Positions 43,424 through 52,600 of a DNA stretch of 64,000 nt are shown piece by piece (position 1 is the stretch's first letter; every line of letters begins with the position of its first letter). Position numbers and translations under genes: made by a program. This DNA is from UJ101 sp965262705 (lineage in GTDB: Bacteria; Bacteroidota; Bacteroidia; Flavobacteriales; UJ101): contig OZ253556.1 of the NCBI GenBank assembly GCA_965262705.1, positions 930,001-994,000 on the forward strand, read 5' to 3'. The notes beneath the pieces are model-generated. The model was not told the DNA's origin and made no database searches. It saw only the letters and a list, made by a program, of their open reading frames with translations.

Positions 43424-44875
43424 ATGCTAAAACAAGATTTATATCTAAAATTACAACAGAAGTTATCCCCGCAGCAAATTCAATTAATGAAATTGGTGCA
43501 ATTGCCTGCTTTGGCTTTTGAAGAACGCATAAAAAAAGAATTAGAAGAGAATCCGGCACTATCTCAAAAAGATGATCCTATCGACACCGACGAATTTGCA
43601 AATAAAGACGATTATCAAGATATCGAAAGCACAACTACATCTGAAATTAATATAGATGAATATCTGAATGATGATGATATCCCCTCTTATAAAACGTATA
43701 GTAATAATTATAGCCCGGAAGATGATTACAATACTGTGCCCTATGCCGGCGGAATTACACTGAATGAATACTTGTTAAAGCAATTACATACGGAAAGAAT
43801 GTCAGACGAGGAATATCTGCTGGCTGACTTTCTTATTGGAAGCATCAATGGAGATGGTTATATTAGACGAGAACTCAAAGCAATTTCAGACGACCTAATT
43901 TTTACTGAAAATTTGTCAGCAACACAAGAAAAGCTGGAAAAACTGTTGGTTAACTATGTGCAAAAATTAGACCCCGTCGGGGTAGGTGCTCGTTCTTTAC
44001 AGGAATGCCTGCTCATACAATTGAAGAAAAAAAAGAAAAGCCCTGCCTTACAGCTGGCAAAAAGGATTGTCGAAGAAACGTTCCAGGAGTTTACTAAGAA
44101 GCATTACAATAAAATTATTAAACATTTTGATATCACGCAGGAGGTATTGAAAGAAGCGGTCAAAGAAATTGAAAAATTGAATCCGAAGCCGGGTAAATCT
44201 TTTTCGGATAATACTAAAGTTGTAGAACAAATTACCCCTGATTTCACAATTAGCATTATTGATGGCGTATTAGACCTTAAACTTAACAGTGGAAATATTC
44301 CTCAACTGCGCCTATCCTCAGAGTATCTTAATCTATTTGAGGCATATAAAGAAGGCGATAAAAAAGATAAAAAACAAAACCGTGCTGTTCAATTTGTAAA
44401 GCAAAAGTTAGATTCGGCAAAGTGGTTTATTGATGCAGTAAAACAGCGGGAAAATACTTTGATGATTACTATGCAGGCGATTATGCGTTTTCAGAAAGAA
44501 TACCTTTTAAGTGGAGATGAGCAAAAAATTCGCCCTATGATTTTAAAAGATATTGCTGACAAAATAAAAATGGACATATCAACGGTTTCCCGCGTTGCAA
44601 ATAGCAAATACGTCAATACGCCATACGGCACTTTTCTCATTAAAGATCTTTTCTCGGAAAGTATGACCAAAACAAGTGGCGAAGAAGTTTCTACAAGGGA
44701 AATAAAGGATATTTTGCAACATGCTATAGAGGAAGAAAACAAGAAAAAACCACTAACCGATGAAAAATTGTCCTTACTGCTTAAAGAAAAAGGTTATAAA
44801 GTAGCCAGACGAACTGTTGCAAAGTATCGCGAGCAACTTAATATACCCGTAGCACGTTTAAGAACCCAATTGTAA
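43424..44875 (+). CDS. rpoN: RNA polymerase sigma-54 factor RpoN
   Basis: Sigma-54 directs polymerase to -24/-12 promoters and needs enhancer-binding activators. The 483-residue protein has region I (LYLKLQQKLSPQQIQLMKLV, residues 5-24, Gln- and Leu-rich), an acidic region II, the core-binding part (LDPVGVGARSLQECLLIQLK near 184) and the C-terminal DNA-binding part with DISTVSRVANSKYVNTPYGT near 385 and the RpoN box ARRTVAKYRE near 463. The gene is co-transcribed with asnS. No activator gene is in the window. Confidence 0.96.
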   Translation: MLKQDLYLKLQQKLSPQQIQLMKLVQLPALAFEERIKKELEENPALSQKDDPIDTDEFANKDDYQDIESTTTSEINIDEYLNDDDIPSYKTYSNNYSPEDDYNTVPYAGGITLNEYLLKQLHTERMSDEEYLLADFLIGSINGDGYIRRELKAISDDLIFTENLSATQEKLEKLLVNYVQKLDPVGVGARSLQECLLIQLKKKKKSPALQLAKRIVEETFQEFTKKHYNKIIKHFDITQEVLKEAVKEIEKLNPKPGKSFSDNTKVVEQITPDFTISIIDGVLDLKLNSGNIPQLRLSSEYLNLFEAYKEGDKKDKKQNRAVQFVKQKLDSAKWFIDAVKQRENTLMITMQAIMRFQKEYLLSGDEQKIRPMILKDIADKIKMDISTVSRVANSKYVNTPYGTFLIKDLFSESMTKTSGEEVSTREIKDILQHAIEEENKKKPLTDEKLSLLLKEKGYKVARRTVAKYREQLNIPVARLRTQL

Positions 44876-44921
44876 GATTAGATCTTATAGTTTCACGGAC
44901 TTTAAGTTTCTAAAGTGCTTT

Positions 44922-45110
44922 GAGACCGTTGAAGAACAAATAAAAAATAATGAGTACTAAAGCATTTAGCTTCAAACGGCGTACTTCTCAAAAAAAATTA
45001 AAATCCTCCACACCCAAAAGGTGGCTCCGGGGTTTAATTTTTATCGGGCGTTGCATTTCGGTAAACTCAATACAAGCATTTTTTTGCTAAAGTGTTTTTT
45101 GCAATGGTCT
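44922..45110 (+). repeat. MITE copy, orientation A
   Basis: Tips GAGACCGTTGAAGAACAAAT and GTGTTTTTTGCAATGGTCT. The core includes TCAAACGGCGTACTTCTC and GGTGGCTCCGGGGTTTAATT. No clear target duplication remains. Confidence 0.85.
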
Positions 45111-45227
45111 TAAATTGTTAATGAACGTGATTTCGGTTTAAGGAAAGGAGTTTTATTGTCGTAGAAAAAGCAGGAAATAAGTATATTTATAGTATTTAAA
45201 TTCAAATATTTAACTTGTTTTCTGCTT

Positions 45228-45548
45228 ATGATTTCTACAGATAAAATTACCGATATTTGTTGTCTTATTGATGATTTTTGTATTGAAATGAACCAAGTTC
45301 TTGACAAAAACAGTCTTGAATGATGGCGCTGGAATTAAAAGGCGTAAGAGCGCCTCTAAACTATCTCAAAGTGAATTGATGACTATTATGGTGCTTTTTC
45401 ATCGCAGCGGGTATCGCTGTCTTAAGCATTTTTATATCAACTATGTACGCAGACATATGAAAAGGGACTTCCTCCAAACTGTATCTTACAGCCGATTTGT
45501 AGAATTGCAACAAAAAGCAATAGTCCCAATGGTTTTGTTCTTACAACT
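45228..45548 (+). mobile_element. IS982-family transposase N-terminal fragment
   Basis: The text reads MISTDKITDICCLIDDFCIE (from 45228), a shift near 45297, then KRRKSASKLSQSELMTIMVL, FHRSGYRCLKHFYINYVRRH and VSYSRFVELQQKAIVPMVLF. This is the start of an IS982-family transposase; the DDE catalytic part and right end are gone. It has cut a SusD-type gene, whose tail follows at 45570. Confidence 0.85.
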
Positions 45549-45569
45549 GCGTTGTCTAGGGAAGTGTAG

Positions 45570-45869
45570 TGGAATCTCTTTAAGGATGCCTTTATTCTGG
45601 AAGAAGGCGAGAATATCTCACAAGACCAAACATTTATAAGCAAATTGCCAAGCATTAATGATAAAAAGGAATTAATGAGCTACTTATTGGATGCTAAAAG
45701 AATGCGTTTTTATGGCGAAGGCGTGCGTTGGTTTGACATAAGAAGGCATGGATTACCGGTAACACATACCAATAATGCCGGAACCTTTACAATTGATGGA
45801 AGCGATCCTCAGACGTATGTCATTATGCCTCCATTAGATAGAACTAGATTTTGGTGGAAACAAATATAA
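45570..45869 (+). pseudogene. SusD/RagB family C-terminal fragment
   Basis: The frame WNLFKDAFILEEGENISQDQ, then LDAKRMRFYGEGVRWFDIRR and HGLPVTHTNNAG to the stop at 45869 is the C-terminal end of a SusD/RagB glycan-binding lipoprotein (the FEGxRWFDLRR-type motif is characteristic). The N-terminal part and the expected SusC upstream are absent, replaced by the IS982 fragment. It shows that the next two genes once belonged to a polymer-uptake locus. Confidence 0.82.
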
Positions 45870-45906
45870 ATAATCATAAAAAAATAACTATTAAAAATTA
45901 ACAGCG

Positions 45907-47067
45907 ATGAAAATATCAATTAAAACAATGCCCATTGGAAAAGTACTACTATTCTTATCCCTCGTTTTTTTATTGGTAAGATGCAATAAAGAGGAGGAAT
46001 TAGATACGCCTTTGACTAAACCGCTTAGTGAAACCCTCCCGGACAACACCCCTATTGAAAAAGAAGTAAAAAGAATTTATGACCAATACGGAGTATTGAT
46101 AGAGCATAATTATGATCGAAATGCTTTTTCACAAGGTGCAACAGCTAATCCGGTAAAAGAAAAAGATATTATTCCCTATATAAAAATGTTGGAAGAACTT
46201 CTCTTTAGGCCGTTAAACCAGGCAACCGGGTCAGATAAATATGTAAAAAAACAACTGCCGATTAGGATTTATCTTATTGGAAATGCCATTGGCTACGGAG
46301 GGAAATCTGGGAAAGAGGAAACCACCAGACAGGCAGGAAATATACAACCGAATCGATTAACCTTGGGAGGGATTACTGATTTTGGTTATATGCTAAGAAA
46401 CGGTACAGACGAACAGTTTTTAAGCCACTTATTGAAAAAAGATTTATCATCTATGCCATCAGAAGGCGGTATGGTAGGGTTTATATATCATGAATATACC
46501 CACTTTATGGATGCCAAACATGATATTCCGAGGGGCTTTGAACAACCCGCTTTAAATAATTACCTGCGTGGAACAAACGGATGGCAATTTAAGGATAATC
46601 AATACGCTAGAGAAAAGGGCTTTATGCTACCCTATGGAATGCAGAATGAAGCAGAAGATTTTGCCACTTATGTACAAATAATGGTCTCGAAGGTCAATGA
46701 AGAGGTTGAGCAAAATTATTTACTGAGTGGAGCGGCACAAGAAAAATATCAATTAATCCATGAGTATTATAAAAGTTTTGGTTTAAATTTATTTAAACTT
46801 CAAAAGGTATTATATTCTGATGAATTAAAGCAGCGATTGCTTGCCATAAAATATCAATATGACGGTACAGATAAGGGAAATACGAATAGAAATGCTCGAA
46901 AAAAAATAGAAGATTATTTTTCAGCCCGAAAAAAATATCATGGTATTATGGGAAGACCGCTTTGGGAAAAGTATAGCACAAGTAAAGAGAACACAAATAA
47001 TATGTATGAAGGGCATTATCATGTACATGGAGGGCATCATCATGCACATGGAGAGCATCATCATTAA
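45907..47067 (+). CDS. Substrate-import-associated zinc metallohydrolase lipoprotein
   Basis: The protein has 386 residues and a lipoprotein signal (VLLFLSLVFLLVRC near residue 14). It carries the zinc motif IYHEYTHFMD (HExxH) near residue 195 and a likely third ligand in MQNEAEDFATYVQIM near 246. This fits the SusD-associated putative zinc-binding metallopeptidase family. The C-terminus is unusual: EGHYHVHGGHHHAHGEHHH is a His repeat that may bind metal. It sits 37 bp after the SusD remnant and before another lipoprotein, so it belongs to the same former operon. The substrate is unknown. Confidence 0.85.
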   Translation: MKISIKTMPIGKVLLFLSLVFLLVRCNKEEELDTPLTKPLSETLPDNTPIEKEVKRIYDQYGVLIEHNYDRNAFSQGATANPVKEKDIIPYIKMLEELLFRPLNQATGSDKYVKKQLPIRIYLIGNAIGYGGKSGKEETTRQAGNIQPNRLTLGGITDFGYMLRNGTDEQFLSHLLKKDLSSMPSEGGMVGFIYHEYTHFMDAKHDIPRGFEQPALNNYLRGTNGWQFKDNQYAREKGFMLPYGMQNEAEDFATYVQIMVSKVNEEVEQNYLLSGAAQEKYQLIHEYYKSFGLNLFKLQKVLYSDELKQRLLAIKYQYDGTDKGNTNRNARKKIEDYFSARKKYHGIMGRPLWEKYSTSKENTNNMYEGHYHVHGGHHHAHGEHHH

Positions 47068-47120
47068 ATGTCTGGAATATAGAAAAGTAAAGAGAAATCA
47101 TAAAAAAATAAAAAAAGAAG

Positions 47121-48128
47121 ATGAAAAAACAAAGAAAATACCTTTTTGTAGCAGTTCTTTTTTCTCTATTGATTGCCTGTGAAAAAGATGCGGACAATAC
47201 GGTTCCGGGTAATCCAAAAGAAAGAATAGAAGACCACCGCCAGGATTTTAACCGTGTTTTTACCTCAAATAATACAGAAAATGGTAAAATTTGGATATCA
47301 GATGCCCAATACTATCCGAACTTATATAATTATGCATTGAAAAAAAATAAGCAATCCTTACCGTTTTTCGTAGCCCTCAACCCCAAAAAGAACAATAATA
47401 TTAATATTTATTTAACGGTGCGTCATACGCCGTTTCAAAGCGAATCGCCAAAAGATGAATTTGGCTTATTGAGCAACCCCAATCAATATAGCATCAAAGG
47501 AACTTTTAAACTCTCGTTTTCTATCTCACGGCAAAGCGTTTTATCTTCATTAAGGGAAAAAGAGATCTTCGATTTTGATTTCGACGTATATAGATATAAT
47601 CAGGACTCAATCCACCTCAAAGCAATTTATCAGATTAGAAATAAAGATATTATTTTTCGCTCGTATGATTTTAATGATAATGTAAAAGCTTTTTTGGGCG
47701 CTTGCCAAAATTTATTCGATATAGGAAATCATAATCTCCCAGGAGGATATAATATCATTTTCTCAAGTTGGTTCAATTATTCAGTAAAATTTGAGTATAA
47801 AGACTCAAAAGACTCAATATTGTCATATAACCCGTCGTTATCGCATGTTTCTAACATAAATATGTTTGTTTTTTCAAATATGATAGAACCCTATTATAAC
47901 AAAGAAGAAAAAGTATTTGCATTTAAAATTCGAGAAGAGTTTCAAATGTATTCAATACAATTATCAGATAACTTGAATTTATTTAGTAAATATAATACAA
48001 AATACTTAATACCAGTAAGTGCCACAGACAATAAAATGGTTTTCTCTGCAGTAGGCAAAAAATTAGATGATCAAGGCAAGGTCACTAACGAGGATGAAAC
48101 GTATACCATAACCATTGAAAAATTATAA
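47121..48128 (+). CDS. Lipoprotein of a SUS-like locus (DUF4302-like)
   Basis: The protein has 335 residues with a lipoprotein signal (MKKQRKYLFVAVLFSLLIAC) and an acidic EKDADN linker. Then come ERIEDHRQDFNRVFTSNNTE with GKIWISDAQYYPNLYN, a beginning reminiscent of DUF4302-type lipoproteins that accompany SusD genes, and a beta-strand-rich remainder. The family match is tentative. It lies 53 bp after the metallohydrolase gene in the same direction. It is likely exposed at the outer membrane and involved in binding or processing an imported polymer. Confidence 0.7.
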   Translation: MKKQRKYLFVAVLFSLLIACEKDADNTVPGNPKERIEDHRQDFNRVFTSNNTENGKIWISDAQYYPNLYNYALKKNKQSLPFFVALNPKKNNNINIYLTVRHTPFQSESPKDEFGLLSNPNQYSIKGTFKLSFSISRQSVLSSLREKEIFDFDFDVYRYNQDSIHLKAIYQIRNKDIIFRSYDFNDNVKAFLGACQNLFDIGNHNLPGGYNIIFSSWFNYSVKFEYKDSKDSILSYNPSLSHVSNINMFVFSNMIEPYYNKEEKVFAFKIREEFQMYSIQLSDNLNLFSKYNTKYLIPVSATDNKMVFSAVGKKLDDQGKVTNEDETYTITIEKL

Positions 48129-48213
48129 TAGCCTTTTGTAAAAGGTATTTTATTAAGTGCTTGCAGTGGTCTCAATGTGTAAGGTATTTTAGTAAATACA
48201 GAGCTAACCGCTT

Positions 48214-49284
48214 CTATGCTGATGAACTGATATAACATGCTATCCAGTCTCCAACCTCAGAAGTGGAATATGACTTATCTTGGTCTGACAAATCAGCCGT
48301 TATAAAATTTTGATTAAGGCTTTCTTCTACCGCTTTTTTTATCAAATGAGATTCTTCGGATAATTCAAACGCATATTCCAGCATCATGGCAGCCGAGAGA
48401 ATAGCCCCGAGAGGATTCGCAATATTTTGCCCGGCAGCCTGAGGGTACGATCCGTGAATAGGCTCAAATACAGAAGTATGAAGCCCAATGGAAGCGGAAG
48501 GCATCAAGCCAATAGACCCTGAAATGACAGAGGCTTCATCCGTTAAAATATCTCCAAACATATTTTCTGTTACGATTACATCAAATCCTTCTGGCCAGGT
48601 AATGATTCGCATAGCTGCCGCATCAACAAATAAGTATTCTGTTTCTATCTCCGGGTATTCTTTTTCGATTTCCTGCGCTGTTTCCCGCCACAAACGAGAA
48701 GTCTCCATTACATTAGCCTTATCTACTACACAGAGTTTTTTACGCCGTTTCATAGCATATTCACAAGCCAATCGAACAATACGGTCTACCTCTTTTTTGG
48801 AATACACACAAACATCATACGCCTCAGTTCCTTCTTTATTTCTTCCTTTCTCTCCAAAATAGCTGCCTCCGGTCAACTCACGAATGCAAACAAAATCGAC
48901 CTTTTCTACTAATTCTTTTTTCAAAGGGGACTTATCCACAAGCGAAGGAAAAACAGAGGTTGGGCGAATATTGGCATATAAACCCAAATCTTTCCGCATT
49001 TTTAGCAGCCCTTGCTCGGGTCGAACTTTTGCCGAAGGGTCATGATCAAATTTCGGATGCCCAATAGCGCCAAAGAGAACCGCATCTGCCTGCATACACA
49101 GTTCATGCGTTGCCTGTGGGTAAGGCTCGCCTACTTTGTCAATCGCTGTTGCACCCACTAATCCTTCGTCACAGGTTAACTCATGGTCAAATTTCTTTGC
49201 CACTGCATTCGTTACTTTAAGTGCTTCCCGTGTTATTTCGGGCCCTATTCCATCTCCGGGTAAAACTGCAATATTCAATTTCAT
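48214..49284 (-). CDS. leuB: 3-isopropylmalate dehydrogenase
   Basis: LeuB oxidises and decarboxylates 3-isopropylmalate in leucine synthesis, using NAD. The 356-residue protein has LPGDGIGPEITREALKV at residues 8-24, RPTSVFP near 107, IRELTGGSYFGEKG near 134, VVDKANVMETSRLWRETAQE near 186 and FEPIHGSYPQAAGQNIANPL near 275. Everything needed for activity is there. Unusually, none of leuA, leuC, leuD or ilv genes is next to it, and repeat DNA lies on both sides, so the operon may have been broken by rearrangement. Confidence 0.95.
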   Translation of the reverse strand: MKLNIAVLPGDGIGPEITREALKVTNAVAKKFDHELTCDEGLVGATAIDKVGEPYPQATHELCMQADAVLFGAIGHPKFDHDPSAKVRPEQGLLKMRKDLGLYANIRPTSVFPSLVDKSPLKKELVEKVDFVCIRELTGGSYFGEKGRNKEGTEAYDVCVYSKKEVDRIVRLACEYAMKRRKKLCVVDKANVMETSRLWRETAQEIEKEYPEIETEYLFVDAAAMRIITWPEGFDVIVTENMFGDILTDEASVISGSIGLMPSASIGLHTSVFEPIHGSYPQAAGQNIANPLGAILSAAMMLEYAFELSEESHLIKKAVEESLNQNFITADLSDQDKSYSTSEVGDWIACYISSSA

Positions 49285-49385
49285 ATCATGCTGCTTTATG
49301 ATTCTTATTAAAAATTTAGGCTAAGATAGTTTTTTTTGAGAATACATCGAACCTTTTAGCTTACGCTTACTTGCAGATGCATAAT

Positions 49386-49551
49386 GCGACCGTTGCAAAA
49401 AGTACTTTAGCAAAAAAATGCAACGCCCAATAAAAATTAAACATCGGAGCAACCTTTTGGGTGTGGAGGACTTTAATTTTTTGAGAAGTATGCCGTTTGA
49501 AGCTAAATGCTTTATTTTTCATACTTTATTTATATATTCTGCAACGGTCTC
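49386..49551 (-). repeat. MITE copy, orientation B
   Basis: Tips GCGACCGTTGCAAAAAGTAC and TTCTGCAACGGTCTC; perfect 5-bp target duplication ATAAT (49381-49385 and 49552-49556). Just upstream, at 49350-49375, lies TTAGCTTACGCTTACTTGCA, a form of the second repeat. Confidence 0.92.
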
Positions 49552-49590
49552 ATAATACAAAAATGTCGTAAATATTAGAAGTGAAAACAA

Positions 49591-51066
49591 TTACTCGTTA
49601 ATTTTTATTACCATATCTTTATTAAATGGATTTAAATCTTTTGAAAATAAAAGCATTTTAAAAGGTATTTTATCTTTTGTTGAAATTTTGTTACTTCGTT
49701 TAGCATTATAAACTCCTGGTTCAATATAACGAAGAGCAGCCTTTAGCATAGGCTCTTCTGGATCACCAAGCGGCGAAATATTAGACAAGTCAGATATATC
49801 TATATCTTTTGTAGGAATATTCGGTGAAAACCCATTGCTGTAATTACTCTCTCTTTTTGCATTATAACTTTTTGCAACAATAGGCTGCATGGCATAGCGA
49901 TGATCAGGATTAACATTTTCCTTTCTAAAATTAGGCGAATCATATAAAGTTACAGAGGCCACATTTTTTCCGAATGTTTTTTTTCCAACAAAAGTTACTG
50001 GAAAGTCCACGCCTCTTAAACCATTAATAATCAATTCACTTGCAGAAGCAGTATTCCCTGTACCAATAACCACCAATCGTTTAAGGTTCAGGTGATTGAT
50101 ATTTTCTGTTATGACTGCCTCATCATTTTCTGGCTCATAGATATTCATTTTATCACCAAATGTGAAATTTATAGATTGATGATGTTGCTTTGAGTCATAC
50201 CTTAATTCTGTATAAGTTTTACCCTTGAATTGCCCGGTTATCATACTGGCCAGATAGGTAGAAGTTTCAACACTTCCCCCTCCATTATAGCGAAGATCTA
50301 ATATTAATTCATTAGCTCCTTTTGACCGCAATTTAGCGAAAACCTCATTTAATTCATCATTATACTCCCTGAAAAAATCAGTATAAAACAAATAGCCTAT
50401 TCTTTTTGACCCGCGGGTAAAAACCGTATCGAATACAATAGGGTTTTCTTGTTTTTGAGAAGTATGGACTGTGATTTTTCTTGTAGGGATTAGCCTAATT
50501 CCCTCTGCTTTAGATAATTCTAATGTAAGTGTTGATTGAGACAATAAACTTCCAACATTGCCACGGGTAATAGGTGTATCATTAATGCTCGTGATGATGT
50601 CACCTCGTTTTAAACCTTTTGTTTTTGATTCGCTTCCTTGAGTTACATAAAGAACTAACAAGGCGATATTTCCACTTTTTCGCTTTATCAAAACATAGTG
50701 AAATCCTGTAGAAGGTAACACCCCATTAAATAAATTTTCTAGTTCTGTGTAATCGCTTTTAATCACGGAATAGGGACGGCCATTTTTTCCATCTTCCGAA
50801 TAGAGCAGTTGATTGAATAAATCTTCAGGACTATTATGATTAATTAAATCATTATAACGATTTGTATTTTTTAAATTGTCTGATAAATCAGGTACTTGGT
50901 CTTGCCAATAATAATACTCATTCATCGCTCGCCATACGAATTTATTAATATCAGACTGCTCCCCTCCCCTTCGAACATCAGAATCATCATCTGAAGCACA
51001 AGAGAAAAAAAACAAAAATCCTGTAAGTAAAAATAAACAGTATATTCTTTTAATTCTTCTAATCAT
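49591..51066 (-). CDS. S41-family (tail-specific) peptidase lipoprotein, second copy
   Basis: The product has 491 residues, with signal CLFLLTGFLFFFSC and acidic ASDDDSD. A PDZ-like part (GLKRGDIITSINDTPITRGN, near 145) leads to the S41 domain: ELILDLRYNGGGSVETSTYL near 260, the catalytic serine region GTGNTASASELIINGLRG near 342, and the lysine region VGKKTFGKNVASVTLYDS near 365. It closely resembles the gene upstream at 51131-52600, sharing the first 25 residues and long blocks, so it arose by tandem duplication. It lies 64 bp after it, same operon. Lipid-anchored S41 proteases degrade or process exported proteins; the targets are unknown. Confidence 0.9.
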   Translation of the reverse strand: MIRRIKRIYCLFLLTGFLFFFSCASDDDSDVRRGGEQSDINKFVWRAMNEYYYWQDQVPDLSDNLKNTNRYNDLINHNSPEDLFNQLLYSEDGKNGRPYSVIKSDYTELENLFNGVLPSTGFHYVLIKRKSGNIALLVLYVTQGSESKTKGLKRGDIITSINDTPITRGNVGSLLSQSTLTLELSKAEGIRLIPTRKITVHTSQKQENPIVFDTVFTRGSKRIGYLFYTDFFREYNDELNEVFAKLRSKGANELILDLRYNGGGSVETSTYLASMITGQFKGKTYTELRYDSKQHHQSINFTFGDKMNIYEPENDEAVITENINHLNLKRLVVIGTGNTASASELIINGLRGVDFPVTFVGKKTFGKNVASVTLYDSPNFRKENVNPDHRYAMQPIVAKSYNAKRESNYSNGFSPNIPTKDIDISDLSNISPLGDPEEPMLKAALRYIEPGVYNAKRSNKISTKDKIPFKMLLFSKDLNPFNKDMVIKINE

Positions 51067-51130
51067 TTTTTATTAATCCCTAAAATATTCTTCTATTTCT
51101 TACCTATGCCTGTAGGACAACGAAAAAAAG

Positions 51131-52600
51131 CTAAGGGGTTATTTCTATTGTCATGTTTTTATTAAATGGACTTAAATCTTTTGAGAACAAAATCGTTTTA
51201 AAGGGGATTTTATCTTTTTTCAAGGCTTGGTTACTTCGCTCGCTGTTATAAAAACTAGGGTCAATAATACGGATCGCTCTTTTTAGCATGGGTTCTTCAA
51301 TATTTCCCAGTTGTTCGATATTTGAGAGATCATCAATATCTTCTGCATGATAATCAGGATCAGGTCTAAATCCATCGCTGTAATCGCTCTCTCCTTTTGC
51401 ATTATAACTTTTTGCAACAATCGGCTGCATAGCATAACGATGGTTAGGATTAAGATTTTTTTTTCTAAAATCAGGTGAATCATATAAGGTTATAGAAGCT
51501 TTATTTTTTCCGTACGTTTTTTCTCCAACTAAAGTTACATTAAAGTCCACCCCTCTTAAACCATTAATGATCAATTCACTTGCTGAAGCGGTATGGCGTG
51601 TGCCAATAACTACTAATCGATTCAGATTTAGATGATTTATTTTTTCTTCACTGATAGGATGGTTATTTCCTAATTCATAGAACTTAATTTCATCGCCAAA
51701 TTTGGAAGAATCGTTAAATCTTTCTAATTTTTTGTTCCATCTTAATTCTGCATAAACCTTACCCTTGAATTGCCCAGTTATCATACTGGCCAGATAAGTA
51801 GAAGTTTGAACACTTCCACCACCATTATAACGAAGATCTAATATTAATTCATTGGTTCCCTTTGATCGAAATTTGCTGAAAACGGCATTTAATTCATCAT
51901 TATATTCGTCTAAAAAACCGGTGTAGAATAAATAGCCTATTTTTCTGCTTCCATTTTCAAAAACCGTGTCAAGTACAATGGGATTTTCTTGTTCTTTAGA
52001 AGTATGAATTGTAATTTCTTTTTCAGTTGGTATTAGTTTATATTGTTTATCCCCAGTTTTTTCTATATTAGATAGTTCTAATCTAAGTGTTGATTGAGCT
52101 AATACATTTCGATAATTATCCTTTGTAAAAGTTTTACCATTAATCTTTGTAATAATATCTCCTCGTTTTAACTTGTTTTTTTCTGCTTCGCTATCTTTAA
52201 CTACATATAAAACCAACAAGGCATCTCTGTTTTTTATATATGCAAATTCAAAGCCTCTACTATAATTGGAAACGCTATTAAATAAGTTTTCTAGTTCTGT
52301 GTAATCACTTCTAATAACTGAGAAATGCTTTTCTTTATCTTCGGTAAAGAGTAATTTTTCAAACAATTGTGCTGATTTATTATTACTAATTAGATCGTTG
52401 TATTTACTACTACTCTTTATATTATCTGATAAATCATCTACTTGGTCTTGCCAATAATAAAAATTATTCATCGCTCGCCATACGAATTTATTAATATCAG
52501 ACTGCTCCCCTCCCCTTTGAACATCAGAATCATCATCTGAAGCACAAGAGAAAAAAAACAAAAATCCTGTAAGTAAAAATAAACAGTATATTCTTTTCAT
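51131..52600 (-). CDS. S41-family peptidase lipoprotein, first copy
   Basis: The product has 489 residues and is a close paralogue of 49591-51066: same lipoprotein signal (MKRIYCLFLLTGFLFFFSCA), PDZ-like KLKRGDIITKINGKTFTKDN near 144, ELILDLRYNGGGSVQTSTYL near 257, serine region GTRHTASASELIINGLRG near 338 and lysine region VGEKTYGKNKASITLYDS near 361. The ATG overlaps the stop of the upstream M15 peptidase gene (ATGA), so translation is coupled. The copies differ mainly in the N-terminal middle part and in the loop after the signal. It is probably a surface or periplasmic protease acting with the cell-wall enzyme upstream. Confidence 0.9.
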   Translation of the reverse strand: MKRIYCLFLLTGFLFFFSCASDDDSDVQRGGEQSDINKFVWRAMNNFYYWQDQVDDLSDNIKSSSKYNDLISNNKSAQLFEKLLFTEDKEKHFSVIRSDYTELENLFNSVSNYSRGFEFAYIKNRDALLVLYVVKDSEAEKNKLKRGDIITKINGKTFTKDNYRNVLAQSTLRLELSNIEKTGDKQYKLIPTEKEITIHTSKEQENPIVLDTVFENGSRKIGYLFYTGFLDEYNDELNAVFSKFRSKGTNELILDLRYNGGGSVQTSTYLASMITGQFKGKVYAELRWNKKLERFNDSSKFGDEIKFYELGNNHPISEEKINHLNLNRLVVIGTRHTASASELIINGLRGVDFNVTLVGEKTYGKNKASITLYDSPDFRKKNLNPNHRYAMQPIVAKSYNAKGESDYSDGFRPDPDYHAEDIDDLSNIEQLGNIEEPMLKRAIRIIDPSFYNSERSNQALKKDKIPFKTILFSKDLSPFNKNMTIEITP

